DNA from: Meiothermus sp.
GTDB taxonomy: Bacteria; Deinococcota; Deinococci; Deinococcales; Thermaceae
DNA: 54,539 bases
Assembly (NCBI RefSeq): GCF_025056915.1
Contig: NZ_JANWVH010000009.1
Span: 1-54,539 of the forward strand
Direction of reading: 5' to 3'
In this document: positions 1 through 9,566 of the stretch, piece after piece
Position numbering within the stretch: position 1 is the stretch's first letter
Layout of the letters: each line of letters opens with the position of its first letter
The notes under the pieces: model-generated
The model's input: the letters and a program-made list of their open reading frames with translations, nothing else
Databases searched by the model: none
What the model was told of the DNA's origin: nothing
Translations under genes and position numbers: made by a program

Positions 1-990
1 CGCCTGATTGGGGCCGAGCCCGAGGAGGTGGTGGTGGCCGACTCGACCTCGGTCAACCTCTTCAAGGTGCTGCTCTCTGCCCTCCGGCTGCGACCGGAGC
101 GCAGGGTGGTGGTCTCGGACGTGGACAACTTCCCTACCGACCTCTACATTGCCCAGGGGGTCTCGGCCCTGCTGGGCGGCCTGGAGCTGCGCTTTGTGAA
201 GAAGGACGAACTCGAGGCCGCGCTCGACCTCCAGACCGCAGTGCTGATGCTGACCGAGGTGGACTACCGCACCGGCTACCGCTACGACATGGCCCGGCTT
301 ACCCAGCAGGCCCATGCAATGGGGGCTCTGGTCATCTGGGACCTGGCCCACAGCGCGGGGGCCTTTCCGGTGCACCTGAACCGACACGGGGTGGATTTTG
401 CGGTGGGCTGTGGCTACAAATACCTGAATGGCGGCCCCGGCGCCCCCGCCTTCTTGTTTGTGGCCCGGCGGCATCAGCCCCACACCTTCCCCTTTCTCTC
501 GGGCTGGATGGGCCACCAGGCCCCCTTCGCCTTCGTGCCTGCGTACGAGCCCGCCGAAGATATCCGGCGGCTCACCGTGGGCACCCCGGCGGTGCTCTCG
601 ATGAGCGCACTGGAGGCGGCCCTCGAGGTCTTCGACGGGGTAGACCTGGAAGCGGTCAGGGCAAAGTCGCTGAAGCTCACCGACCTGTTCATCGAGCTCA
701 TGACCCCGCTGGCCACCCGCTATGGCTTTGAGCTGGTCACGCCCAGGGCGCACGCCCAGCGCGGCAGCCAGGTCTCGTATCGCCACCCCGAGGGGTACGC
801 CGTCATGCAGGCCCTGATCAGCCAGGGGGTCATCGGCGACTTCCGCGCCCCCGATATCGTGCGCTTTGGCTTCACGCCCCTCTACCTGCGCTTTGCCGAT
901 GTGTGGGAGGCAGTTAAGCGGCTCGAGCGCGTGATGCAGCAGGAACTCTGGAAAGAGGCCCGCTTCCAGCAGCGGGCCAAGGTGACCTGA
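1..990 (+). CDS. kynU: kynureninase, 5' end outside window
   Basis: Pyridoxal-phosphate enzyme that cleaves L-kynurenine to anthranilate and alanine in the cytoplasm. The reading frame is open from base 1, so the N-terminus (roughly the first 80-90 residues of a protein of about 410) is missing. Family motifs are visible: VVVADSTSVNLFK near the start, DNFPTDLY, and GCGYKYLNGGPG, whose lysine should form the PLP Schiff base. The stop codon overlaps the ATG of kynA (TGATG), so the two are translationally coupled. The third pathway enzyme, kynB, lies about 19 kb downstream. The assignment is firm from motif and context; only the true start cannot be seen. Confidence 0.93.
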   Translation, partial: RLIGAEPEEVVVADSTSVNLFKVLLSALRLRPERRVVVSDVDNFPTDLYIAQGVSALLGGLELRFVKKDELEAALDLQTAVLMLTEVDYRTGYRYDMARLTQQAHAMGALVIWDLAHSAGAFPVHLNRHGVDFAVGCGYKYLNGGPGAPAFLFVARRHQPHTFPFLSGWMGHQAPFAFVPAYEPAEDIRRLTVGTPAVLSMSALEAALEVFDGVDLEAVRAKSLKLTDLFIELMTPLATRYGFELVTPRAHAQRGSQVSYRHPEGYAVMQALISQGVIGDFRAPDIVRFGFTPLYLRFADVWEAVKRLERVMQQELWKEARFQQRAKVT

Positions 991-1826
991 TGAACCGCCC
1001 CCAGGATGAAACCTACCTCCAGGCCCACACCGACTTCCAGCAGAACCTGTCGTATGGCGACTACCTGATGCTGGATCAGGTGCTCTCGGCCCAGCGCCCC
1101 CTCACCCAGGCCCACGACGAGGTGCTCTTCATCGTGATTCATCAGGTGCAGGAGCTCTGGATGAAGCTGATGATTCACGAGCTGACCAGCGCCATGAACC
1201 TGCTGAAGCAGGGTCATGTAGACCCGGCCCTGAAGATGCTAACCCGGGTCTGCCGTGCCCAGGAACAGATGGCGGCCAGTTGGGAGGTGCTCAAAACCAT
1301 GACCCCCTCCGATTACTTGCAGTTCCGTGCCTCTTTCGGGCGGGCTTCGGGGTTTCAGTCGCACCAGTACCGGCTGATCGAGTTCCTGTTTGGGAACAAG
1401 CAGCCCTTCATGATGCGCCCGCACCAGCACCGCCCCGAACACCATCGGCTTCTGGAAGAGGCCTTGCAAGCGCCGAGCCTTTACGACATCGCCCTGCACC
1501 TGGTTGCGGCCAGAGGGCTGGATATTCCCGAGCGGGTGCTGAAGCGGGATTATTCGCAGCCCCACCAGCCCGATGCGCAGGTACGGGCGGCCTGGCTCGA
1601 GGTCTACCGCCACCCCGAGCAGCACTGGGAGCTTTACTACCTGGCCGAGAAGCTGGTGGATGTAGAGGACAACTTCCGCCGCTGGCGCTTCAACCACCTG
1701 ACCACCGTGGAGCGCATCATCGGCCATAAGCAGGGCAGCGGGGGAACCGCCGGCGTGCCTTACCTTCGGCGAGCCCTGGAGATTGTGCTGTTTCCGGAGC
1801 TGTGGCAGGTTCGCACCGACCTCTGA
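990..1826 (+). CDS. kynA: tryptophan 2,3-dioxygenase
   Basis: Haem enzyme that opens the indole ring of L-tryptophan to N-formylkynurenine, the first step of the kynurenine pathway. At 278 residues it has the normal bacterial length. Family hallmarks are YGDYLMLDQVL near residue 20, HDEVLFIVIHQVQELWMK near residue 40 (including the distal histidine region), the RASGFQSHQYR segment near residue 115, and WRFNHLTTVERIIGHKQGSGGT near the C-terminus with the probable haem-ligating histidine. The ATG overlaps the kynU stop. No terminator is evident downstream; the next 340 bases are non-coding and carry a dispersed repeat. Confidence 0.95.
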   Translation: MNRPQDETYLQAHTDFQQNLSYGDYLMLDQVLSAQRPLTQAHDEVLFIVIHQVQELWMKLMIHELTSAMNLLKQGHVDPALKMLTRVCRAQEQMAASWEVLKTMTPSDYLQFRASFGRASGFQSHQYRLIEFLFGNKQPFMMRPHQHRPEHHRLLEEALQAPSLYDIALHLVAARGLDIPERVLKRDYSQPHQPDAQVRAAWLEVYRHPEQHWELYYLAEKLVDVEDNFRRWRFNHLTTVERIIGHKQGSGGTAGVPYLRRALEIVLFPELWQVRTDL

Positions 1827-2000
1827 TTCCAACTCCAGGCAAACAAGCCACTTTCAAAGATGCAGCAGGTGAGGGTGGGTGGTGAGTGGGCCTCCAGCGC
1901 CCACCCCCTACCCCAGCCCCTTGCTCGCTGCCAGACCACTCCCCCACCTTGCAAGCCGGTATGGCAGCCATGGTATGAGGCCACGCTAAAACGCTCTGGA

Positions 2001-2152
2001 CATTATCGCACTCTTCACAGACGTGGCCGCCCACGAAAACGAAAATACGTCTGGGCCGAGACGCATGTTTTCGAGTTTCCAGGCGGCCACTGTTCTATTC
2101 AGAACCAGGCTTTCTCGAACTCGAATGGCTCACAACATGTGAAGAACGCTCT
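2001..2152 (+). repeat. dispersed structured intergenic repeat, copy A
   Basis: Member of a repeat family seen six times in this window (the others start at 4944, 13396, 21556, 37700 and 45315). It opens with TTATCGCACTCTTCACAG and ends with GTGAAGAACGCT, so the ends are near inverted repeats. Internally GTGGCCGCC pairs with GGCGGCCAC, and a GTTCTATTCAGAAC palindrome is followed by a TTCTCGAACTCGAA segment. It sits between the convergent kynA and the unknown membrane protein. The rest of 1827-2170 holds only C-rich sequence with weak hairpins. Confidence 0.85.
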
Positions 2153-2170
2153 AGCTCACCGACCCTGGTA

Positions 2171-4234
2171 TTACCTGGCCCCCCTATAGACCAGCAAAAA
2201 CCAGAGCAAAAGATGAACCCCCAGCGCCACAATGGCCATCACCACGCCCCAGGCGCTTCCCAAACGCCACAACCACAAAGCGCCCACCAAGGCCAGCAGC
2301 ACCAATAGACCCCAGCCCTGGCTGTAGGTGGGGCTTCCCGGAAACAGAAGCTGAACCGCGCGCCGCCAGGCCAGGTTGCCCGCCACTCCCTGAGGCCTTG
2401 GCAGGAAGAAGCACAGGATGTGATACAGGGTGAACAGGAGGATCACAAAGGCAATCGTCCAGGCCCACAGGGCACTGGGCCAGATGGGCAGGTCGCGCCA
2501 GGCTGCCACAAAGTCGGTCACAAGACCCTGTAGCCCTCCCAGGCCGATTGTAGCAGCGATAATCCGTGGGGTTGGGACTGCCTCACGCACCACCCCGGCC
2601 TCGCGGTAGACCGAGCTCCAGAAGTCGCCGCCGATGCCCAGGGTCTCCTGCACAACTGCCGAGGCGGGCGCCCGCCGGTAGGCCTGCGCCAGGGCCTCGG
2701 GCGTCCCGCGCCCCAGCAAGACATACGTCCAGGAGGGGGCCGCTGCGTAAAGCCGCTGGGCCTCCGCTGGGTTCTCTTTGCTCAGGGCATACGCCAGCAG
2801 ACCCTGCAAGGGCGCAGAATTGGCAAGGCTGCGCAAGGTTTCCTGGGCTGCGCTCGAGCGCAGGGTACCACGGGTCAGGCTGTCCTGGGCGAGAAGCGCT
2901 TCGGAGCGGGCCATCAGGCCCCAGCCAAGCAGGGCCATTGCGGCCAGCAAAAATAAAAAGAGCAGCAAGGTGCGCTCGCCAACCGAGGTGTAGGCCAGTA
3001 CGCTATGCCGCAGGCGCAGCAGGGGATGCCTCAGCCAGCCAAGCAGCCAGCCCCCGCTGGGGCGCAGGCCGCGCAGCTGGGCCGGCAGGTACATCAGGGT
3101 CAGGTAGAGCAACATCAGGGCGTACAGCCCCAGCAAAGCCCAGGTGGCGGTGGCCATGGTGCTGGAGGTCAGGGGGTTTTGCCAGCTCTTCACCTGGCGC
3201 AGGGCCTCGCGGTAGCGGGCGCCCAGGTCGGGGCGGCCCTGGGCCTCGAGCCAGCCCACCTGCTCCCACAGCATGGCCTCTGCACCCGGTAGCTGGGGTA
3301 GATATTTGAGGAAAAAGTCCGACCAGGCCAGGCTCTGCTCCAGGCCCTGGGCGCGGGCCGCTTTGACCTGCATCAGCCAGGGCTGGAGCCACTGCATCAC
3401 ACCCTGGCCCCAGGCCAGCTCGGGGCGGTGGGAGCGCTGGAGCAGGTCCCGCCCCACCGCCGCGAGGTCGGCAGGGCCGATGCTGCCAACCGGTCGGCTG
3501 AAGTAGTACCAGTAGGGGCGGTTGGTGTCCGGGCTCTGGTCTTGCGCTGGGCTGCCTGTTGCGCTCAGGGTCTCGAAGTATTCCCGGATTACCGCCAGGC
3601 TTTCCCACCGGCCCTCGTAGGGTTTTCCCGCAAAAGCGCTCAGGGCCAGCCGCCGTCCGTCCTCGAGCAGCACCGTTAGTTCGGCATCGGCCTCCAGGGC
3701 CTGCACCTCACCCGGCGGGTAGTGCTGGGCCACCACCCTGGGGTTGAGCAGGTCTATTTCGAGCACCAGCGGCCCCCGGGCAATAAAAGCACGCTGACCC
3801 AGACGCTTGGGGCCAATCCATTGCCCTTTGAGCGGCAGCTTCCAGTCGCCCAGCACCAATCCCTCGGGCCCCAGGGTGGGCAGGGCCAGCTCAGGCCGAG
3901 CCGGTGCAGAAGGTTGGGCTGGGCCCACCGAGGGAGGCCCAGAGGGGACGGCCTGCACGCGTGTCTGCGCCTCCACCGTGCGTTCCCCTACCCGGATGCT
4001 AATCCGGTACAACCCTTCCGCAGGGGGTGTCCAGGTTGTGGCGACGCTGCCGTTGAAGGTCTCGAGGTCCACCTCGGTCGTTGTGGCATCCGAGGCAATC
4101 TTGAGGGTGTAGCGGCCTGGGGGGAAGTCTGCCCCGCGAATTTCCATTGGCTGCCCAACCTGAGCCTCGGGCGGCGCGGTCAGGCTCTGGGCCAGCGTCA
4201 CGCCAAACAGGAGAACGCCCACCATCCATCGCAT
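2171..4234 (-). CDS. secreted/membrane protein of unknown function, 687 aa
   Basis: I do not recognise a named family. The protein starts with a hydrophobic signal-like segment (VGVLLFGVTLAQS), followed by a beta-rich domain of about 80 residues in Ig-like style (PPGRYTLKIAS to EGLYRISIRVGERT). A proline-rich linker near residues 100-120 and a large soluble region to about residue 350 follow. The C-terminal half has at least five hydrophobic segments, among them TWALLGLYALMLLYLTLMYL, LLLFLFLLAAMALLGWGL, AWTIAFVILLFTLYHILCFF and two close to the C-terminus. It probably sits in the cytoplasmic membrane with the N-terminal half outside. A TAAAAT box six bases before the ATG suggests a leaderless transcript. 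Confidence 0.8.
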   Translation of the reverse strand: MRWMVGVLLFGVTLAQSLTAPPEAQVGQPMEIRGADFPPGRYTLKIASDATTTEVDLETFNGSVATTWTPPAEGLYRISIRVGERTVEAQTRVQAVPSGPPSVGPAQPSAPARPELALPTLGPEGLVLGDWKLPLKGQWIGPKRLGQRAFIARGPLVLEIDLLNPRVVAQHYPPGEVQALEADAELTVLLEDGRRLALSAFAGKPYEGRWESLAVIREYFETLSATGSPAQDQSPDTNRPYWYYFSRPVGSIGPADLAAVGRDLLQRSHRPELAWGQGVMQWLQPWLMQVKAARAQGLEQSLAWSDFFLKYLPQLPGAEAMLWEQVGWLEAQGRPDLGARYREALRQVKSWQNPLTSSTMATATWALLGLYALMLLYLTLMYLPAQLRGLRPSGGWLLGWLRHPLLRLRHSVLAYTSVGERTLLLFLFLLAAMALLGWGLMARSEALLAQDSLTRGTLRSSAAQETLRSLANSAPLQGLLAYALSKENPAEAQRLYAAAPSWTYVLLGRGTPEALAQAYRRAPASAVVQETLGIGGDFWSSVYREAGVVREAVPTPRIIAATIGLGGLQGLVTDFVAAWRDLPIWPSALWAWTIAFVILLFTLYHILCFFLPRPQGVAGNLAWRRAVQLLFPGSPTYSQGWGLLVLLALVGALWLWRLGSAWGVVMAIVALGVHLLLWFLLVYRGAR

Positions 4235-4240
4235 AGGGCC

Positions 4241-4246
4241 ATTTTA
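4241..4246 (-). promoter_or_regulatory. candidate -10 box for the 687-aa membrane protein
   Basis: TAAAAT on the minus strand, six bases before the ATG at 4234. No Shine-Dalgarno sequence fits between them, so the mRNA would begin at or next to the start codon. No convincing -35 box. Confidence 0.5.
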
Positions 4247-4356
4247 TTCCACTGCCAGGCGAGGTCTCGGCAGGGCGCCCTCCTGCAACTTCCCCCATCC
4301 AGCAGGCCAGCCAAGGCCAAATGTTGCAGCAGAAGCCGCCCAGGCGAGCCTTGTAC

Positions 4357-4362
4357 TATACT
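4357..4362 (+). promoter_or_regulatory. candidate -10 box for greA
   Basis: TATACT about 45 bases before the greA ATG, leaving a short 5' leader with a TGGAGG ribosome-binding site. The -35 region is not recognisable. Confidence 0.4.
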
Positions 4363-4406
4363 GAGGCAAAGGTCTACGGTTTGTAGACCCTTGGAGGTTT
4401 TGTTGA

Positions 4407-4886
4407 ATGTCAGAGAAAAAGCCGGTGTACCTGACCGCTGAGGGCAAAGCGAGGCTCGAGCAGGAGCTTGCCTACCTGAAGACCGAAAAAGTCCAGCAAA
4501 TCGCCGACGAAATGGGCCGGGCCATCGCCGAGGGCGACCTGCGCGAAAATGCTGGCTACGATGAAGCCCGACGGGCCATGTGGCAGAACAACAGCCGAAT
4601 TGCCGAGCTCGAGGACATTCTGAGCCGGGTGCAGATTGTCGAGTCCGGCAACGGGGTTCCCACTGAAGTGCAAATCGGGGTGACGGTCGAGCTCGAGACC
4701 TCCACCGGCCAGCGCATGAGCGTCACCATGGTCGGCAGCCACGAGGCCGACGTATTCAGCGGAAAGATTTCCAACGAGTCGCCCCTGGGTCAGGCCCTGA
4801 TGGGCAAAAAAGTGGGGGACGAGGTGCAGGTCAAAAGCCCCAAGGGCAGCCAGACCTACGTTGTGGTGGATCTGGTGTACGCCTAG
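4407..4886 (+). CDS. greA: transcription elongation factor GreA
   Basis: Rescues backtracked RNA polymerase by stimulating cleavage of the nascent RNA 3' end. 159 residues is the normal length. The N-terminal coiled coil spans about residues 1-75, and its tip carries EGDLRENAGYDEA with the two acidic residues (D and E of DLREN) that coordinate the catalytic metal. The C-terminal FKBP-like domain ends GKKVGDEVQVKSPKGSQ. The intact acidic tip argues that this is GreA, not the inhibitory Thermus paralogue Gfh1, in which the tip is rearranged. A TGGAGG site precedes the ATG. It stands alone between two unrelated genes. Confidence 0.95.
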   Translation: MSEKKPVYLTAEGKARLEQELAYLKTEKVQQIADEMGRAIAEGDLRENAGYDEARRAMWQNNSRIAELEDILSRVQIVESGNGVPTEVQIGVTVELETSTGQRMSVTMVGSHEADVFSGKISNESPLGQALMGKKVGDEVQVKSPKGSQTYVVVDLVYA

Positions 4887-4943
4887 CACGCTGCCATGGG
4901 CCGATTCACCCGTGTACAGGCCACTCGCAAGTTTTAGCCCCTT

Positions 4944-5108
4944 TTTCGCGCTCTTCACAGACGTAGCCGCCCACGAAAACGAGAAGGGACAAGTGTCTGC
5001 GTTGCGTCTGGGCCAAGACGCATGTTTTCCAGTTTCCAGGCGGCTACGGTTCTGTTCAGAACCAGGCTTTCTCGAACTCGAATGGCTCATCAGTGAAGAG
5101 CACTCTGA
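4944..5108 (+). repeat. dispersed structured intergenic repeat, copy B
   Basis: Begins TTTCGCGCTCTTCACAG and ends CAGTGAAGAGCACT, giving the clearest inverted ends of the family. Compared with copy A it has an extra internal segment (AAGTGTCTGCGTTGCGTCTGG) shared in part with copies C and F. It lies in the 500-base gap between greA and the aldolase gene; the remainder, 5109-5385, shows nothing coding. Confidence 0.85.
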
Positions 5109-5347
5109 TGGCACACCGGAGCCAACCAGGCGGTTCGGTGGCCGGCTTATTCCAACCTGGCTCGAGCCTCTGCAAATAGGGCGTTGAGGCAGGAAGCAGG
5201 GCTTGGCAGCCGGTGGAGGCACCCACCCCACACAAAGTTGCCTTTGAACCTCAGGCTGGTCTTGCTCCGAATCGGGTCTAAAGGCTGCAAGTGGACTTCC
5301 CGCCACCCCGGCTCGAGCCCGCCTGGTGCCGGGCAGCCTTCATGCGA

Positions 5348-5353
5348 TAAAAT
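5348..5353 (+). promoter_or_regulatory. candidate -10 box for the DapA-family gene
   Basis: TAAAAT 32 bases before the ATG at 5386, leaving a short leader with AAAGGAAC as ribosome-binding site. No clear -35 element. Confidence 0.4.
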
Positions 5354-5385
5354 CACCTGGTTTTGACCCAAAGGAACGCCGAACC

Positions 5386-6246
5386 ATGATCATCCCCCCT
5401 CTCCCCACCCCTTTCGATCAGAGCGGACACCTCGATGCGGAAGCCTTTCGCGACCTCGCCCAGGCCATCGAACCCCATGTGGATGGGCTGCTGTTTTACG
5501 GTTCCAACGGCGAAGGCGTTCATCTAACCCGCGAGGAGCGGGCCGCGGGGCTGGCTGTCCAGACCCCCCAGAAGCCTGCCATGGTGGGCTTGATGGAAGA
5601 AACCCTGGCCCAGGCGGCCATTGCTCTGGGTGAGGCCGAACACTTGAAGGCCAGGGTGCTGGTCACGCCCCCCCGCTACTACGAGGCCAACCTGGGCAAC
5701 GATGGCTTGTTGCGCTATTTCGGGGGCATCGCCGACATGGGCAAGGCCGAGGTCTGGCTCTACCATGTGCCGGCCAACACCAAAGCCCCGCTGCCCCTGC
5801 CGGTGGTGGCCGAGCTTTCCAAGCACCCCAACATTGGGGGCCTCAAGGACTCGAGCGGGGAGCTGGCCCGCATGGCCTTCTACGCCTCGCAAAAACTGGC
5901 CCTCGAGCTCTACACCGGCCATGCCCCCACCTTCCTGGGGGCCCTGGGTCTGGGCGCCAAGGGGGGCATCCTGGCCGTTTCCAACCTGGCCCCCAAACCC
6001 TACAAAGAGATGCTAACGCTCTGGCAGGCCGGCAAGGTCGCCGAGGCCCAGGCCCTGCAAGCGGAGGTCGAGCCCTTTGGCCGGGTGCTGGCCCAGGGCG
6101 GCTTTGTGCTGCTCAAGCAGGCCCTGCGCCATCTGGGTCTGCCCGGGGGCTACCCCCGCCCCCCTTACCCCAGCGAAAGCCCGGTCTGGCCGGCCTTCAA
6201 GCCCCTCCTGGAAGAGTTCAGGGCCCGGGGCTGGACGGTGGGATAA
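5386..6246 (+). CDS. dihydrodipicolinate synthase (DapA) family aldolase
   Basis: Class I aldolase of the DapA/N-acetylneuraminate lyase family, 286 residues, TIM barrel. It opens MIIPPLPTPF, has the substrate-loop motif YGSNGEGVHL near residue 40, the tyrosine of YHVPANT near residue 130, and the Schiff-base lysine in GGLKDSSG near residue 155. The second position of the usual G-T-T-G-E loop differs (GSNGE), so this may not be the lysine-pathway enzyme; other 2-oxo-acid aldolases of the family are possible. I chose ATG 5386 over an upstream in-frame ATG at 5326 because it follows AAAGGAACG and aligns with the family start. Confidence 0.85.
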   Translation: MIIPPLPTPFDQSGHLDAEAFRDLAQAIEPHVDGLLFYGSNGEGVHLTREERAAGLAVQTPQKPAMVGLMEETLAQAAIALGEAEHLKARVLVTPPRYYEANLGNDGLLRYFGGIADMGKAEVWLYHVPANTKAPLPLPVVAELSKHPNIGGLKDSSGELARMAFYASQKLALELYTGHAPTFLGALGLGAKGGILAVSNLAPKPYKEMLTLWQAGKVAEAQALQAEVEPFGRVLAQGGFVLLKQALRHLGLPGGYPRPPYPSESPVWPAFKPLLEEFRARGWTVG

Positions 6247-6303
6247 GGTTGAAATAACCGCACCTGCGCACAGGCATCCGGTAAGCTCGGTTTGGAGGAA
6301 ACC

Positions 6304-7089
6304 ATGAAGGGCATCTCACTGTGGGTATGGTTGGGTCTGGCTCTCGCACTGGGCGCTTGCGTGCCGCAGGCCGTGCGGCCCCAGGCCCCGCAGGTCGAGC
6401 TGTTGCAGTTCAACCTGGTTTCCATTGACCCCTTCAGCGGGCGGGGCGAGTTTGACGTGCGCCTGCGCCTGACCAACCCCAACGGCTTCACCCTGCCCCT
6501 GCTGGACAGCACCCTGACGGCAGAGCTGGGGGGCTCGCAGTTTCGCCTGACCCTACCCGCCCTGGAAATCCCCTCAGGCGCCAGCCGCGACACCAGCACC
6601 CGCCTGGTGGTGCCCATCGTGGAGGGCACCCGCGCCCTGGCCAGCCTGGTGGGCGGACAGAGCACCCGTTTTCGTCTGTTGGGTGAGTTGCGGGTTCAAC
6701 TGGGCCCGGCGGTGGTGCCGATTGGGCCTGTAACCCTGGTCGACCGCGATGTGCGCATTCAGTTTTCTTTCCAGCTTCCAATCATTCGGCTGGCCGAGAT
6801 TCGCCTGGAGGGGCTGGCCATCCGGCTGGTCTTGGAGGTGGAGAACCCCAACCCCATCGGTTTTACCCTGGAAGGCCCCCTGCGTATTTTGGTCGGCGGA
6901 CGCAGCGTGGCCGAGAGTGCGCTCAACCTGGGCTTGGGCCCCAACGGACGCAACCGGGGCGAGTTGCGTCTTTCGCTCTCGGGGCTGCCGGGCGTGGGCG
7001 GCGTGAGTGTGGATTTGGGCCTCAGCGCCCGCATTCCGGGTATTCTGGAGCGCTCGGTCGCCCAGGTGCTTCAGGGACTTCTGCGCTGA
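6304..7089 (+). CDS. LEA14-like (LEA type 2) lipoprotein
   Basis: A 261-residue lipoprotein. The signal peptide [13 protein letters not shown] ends in a lipobox (LGAC), so the mature protein is anchored by lipid on the cell envelope. It contains two copies of a beta-sandwich resembling LEA14/water-stress domains: [20 protein letters not shown] (about residues 45-65) and [19 protein letters not shown] (about 175-195), both with the N-P-N-x-x-x-F signature. The start at ATG 6304 follows GGAGGAAACC. Its exact role is unknown; relatives are linked to desiccation or envelope stress. Its last 68 bases overlap the 3' end of the convergent dihydrouridine synthase gene. Confidence 0.85.
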   Translation: MKGISLWVWLGLALALGACVPQAVRPQAPQVELLQFNLVSIDPFSGRGEFDVRLRLTNPNGFTLPLLDSTLTAELGGSQFRLTLPALEIPSGASRDTSTRLVVPIVEGTRALASLVGGQSTRFRLLGELRVQLGPAVVPIGPVTLVDRDVRIQFSFQLPIIRLAEIRLEGLAIRLVLEVENPNPIGFTLEGPLRILVGGRSVAESALNLGLGPNGRNRGELRLSLSGLPGVGGVSVDLGLSARIPGILERSVAQVLQGLLR

Positions 7090-7978
7090 GCAGGGCTTGC
7101 CGCAGTTCCCTGAGGGTGGACACCTGTTTGAGCACGGGATGGAGTGCTGGGATTGCCGGGAAATAGCGGTAGAGTACCTTGCGAAGCTGGCGAAGGCCAT
7201 TGAACTCGCCGTACCACTGCACATTGAGCTCTGCGTGTCGCAGCGCAGTCTGGATGCGCTCCTGGAGGGTCGGGGCAGGTGTGCCTGAGGCAATCTGCCG
7301 AAAAATCCAGGGGTTGCCTACCGCGCCCCGGCCAATCATGACCCCGGCCACGCCAGTCTCGAGGCGCTGGAAAAATCCCTCACACGTAGTCACATCGCCC
7401 GAACCCAGCACCGGCACCCGCACAGCCTGGGCCACCCGGCCAATGGCCTCCCAGTTGGCCAGCCCCGCATAGCGCTGGCGGCTGGTGCGCCCGTGCACGG
7501 TGATAAGGGCCACCCCGGCGGCCTCCAGGCCCTGGGCCACCTCCAGGCTCCCGTCTTCGTCCCAGCCCAGGCGAATCTTGGCGCTGACCTCGAGGCCCGT
7601 CCCCTGCCGCATGGCCCGCACCAGCTCAAAGGCCCGCTCAGGGGTTTGCAGCAAACAGGCCCCGCCCCGCCCGGCCAGCTTGGGCGCGGGGCAGCCCATG
7701 TTCAGGTCCAGCGCCACCGGCGAAAAGAGCGCCTCGGCTTTGGCGGCGGCATCGCGCAAAACCTCGGGGTCGTCGCCAAAAAGCTGCACCACCAGGTTGG
7801 GCTCCCCCGGATAAGGCGCCCCCAGCTCGGTGGATTTGCGCTCGCCGGCCAATAACCCCCGGGCCAGCACCATCTCGCTGACCGTCCAGGCCGCCCCGTG
7901 TTCCAGGGCCAGCCGCCGAAAGGGCGCGTCGGTATAGCCGGCCATGGGGGCCAGCACGGCCCTGGGGCTCCGGAGCAT
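7022..7978 (-). CDS. dus: tRNA-dihydrouridine synthase
   Basis: FMN-dependent reductase that makes dihydrouridine in tRNA. The N-terminal TIM barrel shows the FMN-binding [32 protein letters not shown] with the catalytic cysteine of the GRGGACLL-type loop, the phosphate-binding [17 protein letters not shown] and [11 protein letters not shown]. The sequence is closer to DusB than to the DusA type of Thermus. The likely start is ATG 7978 ([14 protein letters not shown]); the longer frame to 8059 would run into hutH. The 3' end overlaps the convergent lipoprotein gene by 68 bases. Confidence 0.9.
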   Translation of the reverse strand: MLRSPRAVLAPMAGYTDAPFRRLALEHGAAWTVSEMVLARGLLAGERKSTELGAPYPGEPNLVVQLFGDDPEVLRDAAAKAEALFSPVALDLNMGCPAPKLAGRGGACLLQTPERAFELVRAMRQGTGLEVSAKIRLGWDEDGSLEVAQGLEAAGVALITVHGRTSRQRYAGLANWEAIGRVAQAVRVPVLGSGDVTTCEGFFQRLETGVAGVMIGRGAVGNPWIFRQIASGTPAPTLQERIQTALRHAELNVQWYGEFNGLRQLRKVLYRYFPAIPALHPVLKQVSTLRELRQALLSAEVPEAPGRPSAPEYPECGR

Positions 7979-8045
7979 CTCCCGGTAAAAGGGGGTCTTG
8001 GGCGTTGCCGTCGCAACCACAACCTGCACAGTATAAGGGCTTGCC

Positions 8046-9566
8046 CTACACCAACGCACCCACGGCTTGCTCGGCCACCGCCACCAGCTCCCCCGTGCGA
8101 ATCAGCTCGCACAGCCTGAGCAGCTCGGGCTTCAGGTAGCGGTCGCGGTCCAGGTGGGGAATCTCCTGCCGGATGCGCCGCCAGACTGCCTCCACCCCCC
8201 TGCCGGGCCGCAGAGGGGCGTGGAAGTCGAGGGCCTGGGCCGCAGAGGCCAGCTCGATGGCCAGCACCCAGAGGGTGTTCTCGAAGATGCTGCGGGCCTT
8301 GCGGCAGGCGATGGTGCCCATCGAGACGTGGTCTTCCTGGTTGGCGCTGGTGGGAATCGAGTCCACCGAGGCCGGGTGGGCCAGTACCTTGTTCTCGCTG
8401 ACCAGCGCGGCGGCGGTGTACTGGCTGATCATCAGCCCCGAGTTCAGGCCGCTGCCCTCGGCCAGAAAGGCCGGCAGGCCCGAGAGCGCCGGGTTCAGCA
8501 TCTGCTCGATGCGCCGCTCGGCGATGTTGGCCAGCTCGGCCAGGGCGATGCCGGCGTAGTCGGCGGCCAGGGCCAGGGGCTGGCCGTGGAAGTTGCCCGC
8601 CGAGAGGGTGCGCCCCTCTTCGGGCAACACCAGGGGGTTGTCGGTCACGCTCTGCATCTCCCGGAGCACCACCTCCCGCACGTGCGAAAGGGCATCGCGG
8701 CTGGCCCCGTGCACCTGGGGGGCGGCCCGCAGGCTGTAGGCGTCCTGCACCTTGTCGCAGTCGATGTGCGAGCGCATAATCTCGGAGTCTTGCAGCAGCT
8801 TGCGCACGTTGGCGCTGCTGGCGCTCAACCCCGGGTGGGGGCGGAGCCTCGCCACCGCCTCGTCGAAGGGCCGGTGGCTTCCCTTGAGGGCCTCCACGCT
8901 CATGGACAGCGCAATATCGGCGGTTTTGAGCAGCACCTCGGCGTCCAGGAGCAGGAGGGCCAGCAGGGAGGTCATGGCTTGGGTGCCATTAATAAGGGCC
9001 AGGCCCTCTTTGGCCTCGAGCTCCAGCGGCGCCACCCCATATTCCCGCAGCACCTCCCCCGCAGGCCGCACCCGCCCTTTATGGAGCACCTCCCCCTCGC
9101 CAATCAGCGGCAGGCACATATGGGCCAGGGGGGCCAGGTCGCCCGAGGCCCCCACCGAGCCCTGGGAGGGCACCACCGGCAGGATGTCCTGGTTGAGGAA
9201 CCATAAGAGCCGCTCCACCACCTCCACCCGCACCCCGGAGTAGCCCAGGGCCAGACTCTGGGCCCTGAGCAGGAGCATCCCCCGCACCACCTCGACGGGG
9301 AAAGGCTCCCCCACCCCGATGGCATGGGACAGGAGCAGGTTGCGCTGCAAGAGTTTCAGGTCGCCACGCGCAATGCGCACCGAGGCCAGCTTGCCGAAGC
9401 CGGTGTTGAGGCCATAGACCGGCTCTCCCTGTCGCACCAGGGTATCCACAAAGGCACGGCACCCTTCAACCCGTTTTCGCGCCGCGTCGGAAAGCCCAAC
9501 GGGCTCTTTTTGACGAACGACCCGGCGGAAGTCCGGCAGATTCAGTTGAAAGTCGAGTTCCAGCAT
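8046..9566 (-). CDS. hutH: histidine ammonia-lyase
   Basis: Deaminates L-histidine to urocanate, the first step of histidine degradation. 506 residues, normal length. The self-forming MIO cofactor site is intact in [14 protein letters not shown] (Ala-Ser-Gly) near residue 145; [11 protein letters not shown] near residue 50 and the [13 protein letters not shown] active-site segment near residue 390 are present. The ATG follows AAGGTGAAAC. No other hut genes are in the window, so the rest of the pathway must lie elsewhere. 67 bases separate it from the downstream dus gene, so the two may be co-transcribed. Confidence 0.95.
   Translation of the reverse strand: MLELDFQLNLPDFRRVVRQKEPVGLSDAARKRVEGCRAFVDTLVRQGEPVYGLNTGFGKLASVRIARGDLKLLQRNLLLSHAIGVGEPFPVEVVRGMLLLRAQSLALGYSGVRVEVVERLLWFLNQDILPVVPSQGSVGASGDLAPLAHMCLPLIGEGEVLHKGRVRPAGEVLREYGVAPLELEAKEGLALINGTQAMTSLLALLLLDAEVLLKTADIALSMSVEALKGSHRPFDEAVARLRPHPGLSASSANVRKLLQDSEIMRSHIDCDKVQDAYSLRAAPQVHGASRDALSHVREVVLREMQSVTDNPLVLPEEGRTLSAGNFHGQPLALAADYAGIALAELANIAERRIEQMLNPALSGLPAFLAEGSGLNSGLMISQYTAAALVSENKVLAHPASVDSIPTSANQEDHVSMGTIACRKARSIFENTLWVLAIELASAAQALDFHAPLRPGRGVEAVWRRIRQEIPHLDRDRYLKPELLRLCELIRTGELVAVAEQAVGALV

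Noticed and set aside
1860-2189. Small open frames inside the dispersed repeats that share a THVFEFPGGH peptide (also at 21458-21745, 13411-13620, 45325-45537)
   Set aside because: The peptide is shared only because the DNA repeat is shared; frames differ in length, lack consistent starts and are broken in copies D and E. They are not protein genes, although automatic annotation may call them so.
4407-4886. Gfh1, the GreA-like transcription inhibitor of Thermus
   Set aside because: The coiled-coil tip keeps the GreA residues DLRENAGYDEA; Gfh1 has a different acidic tip.
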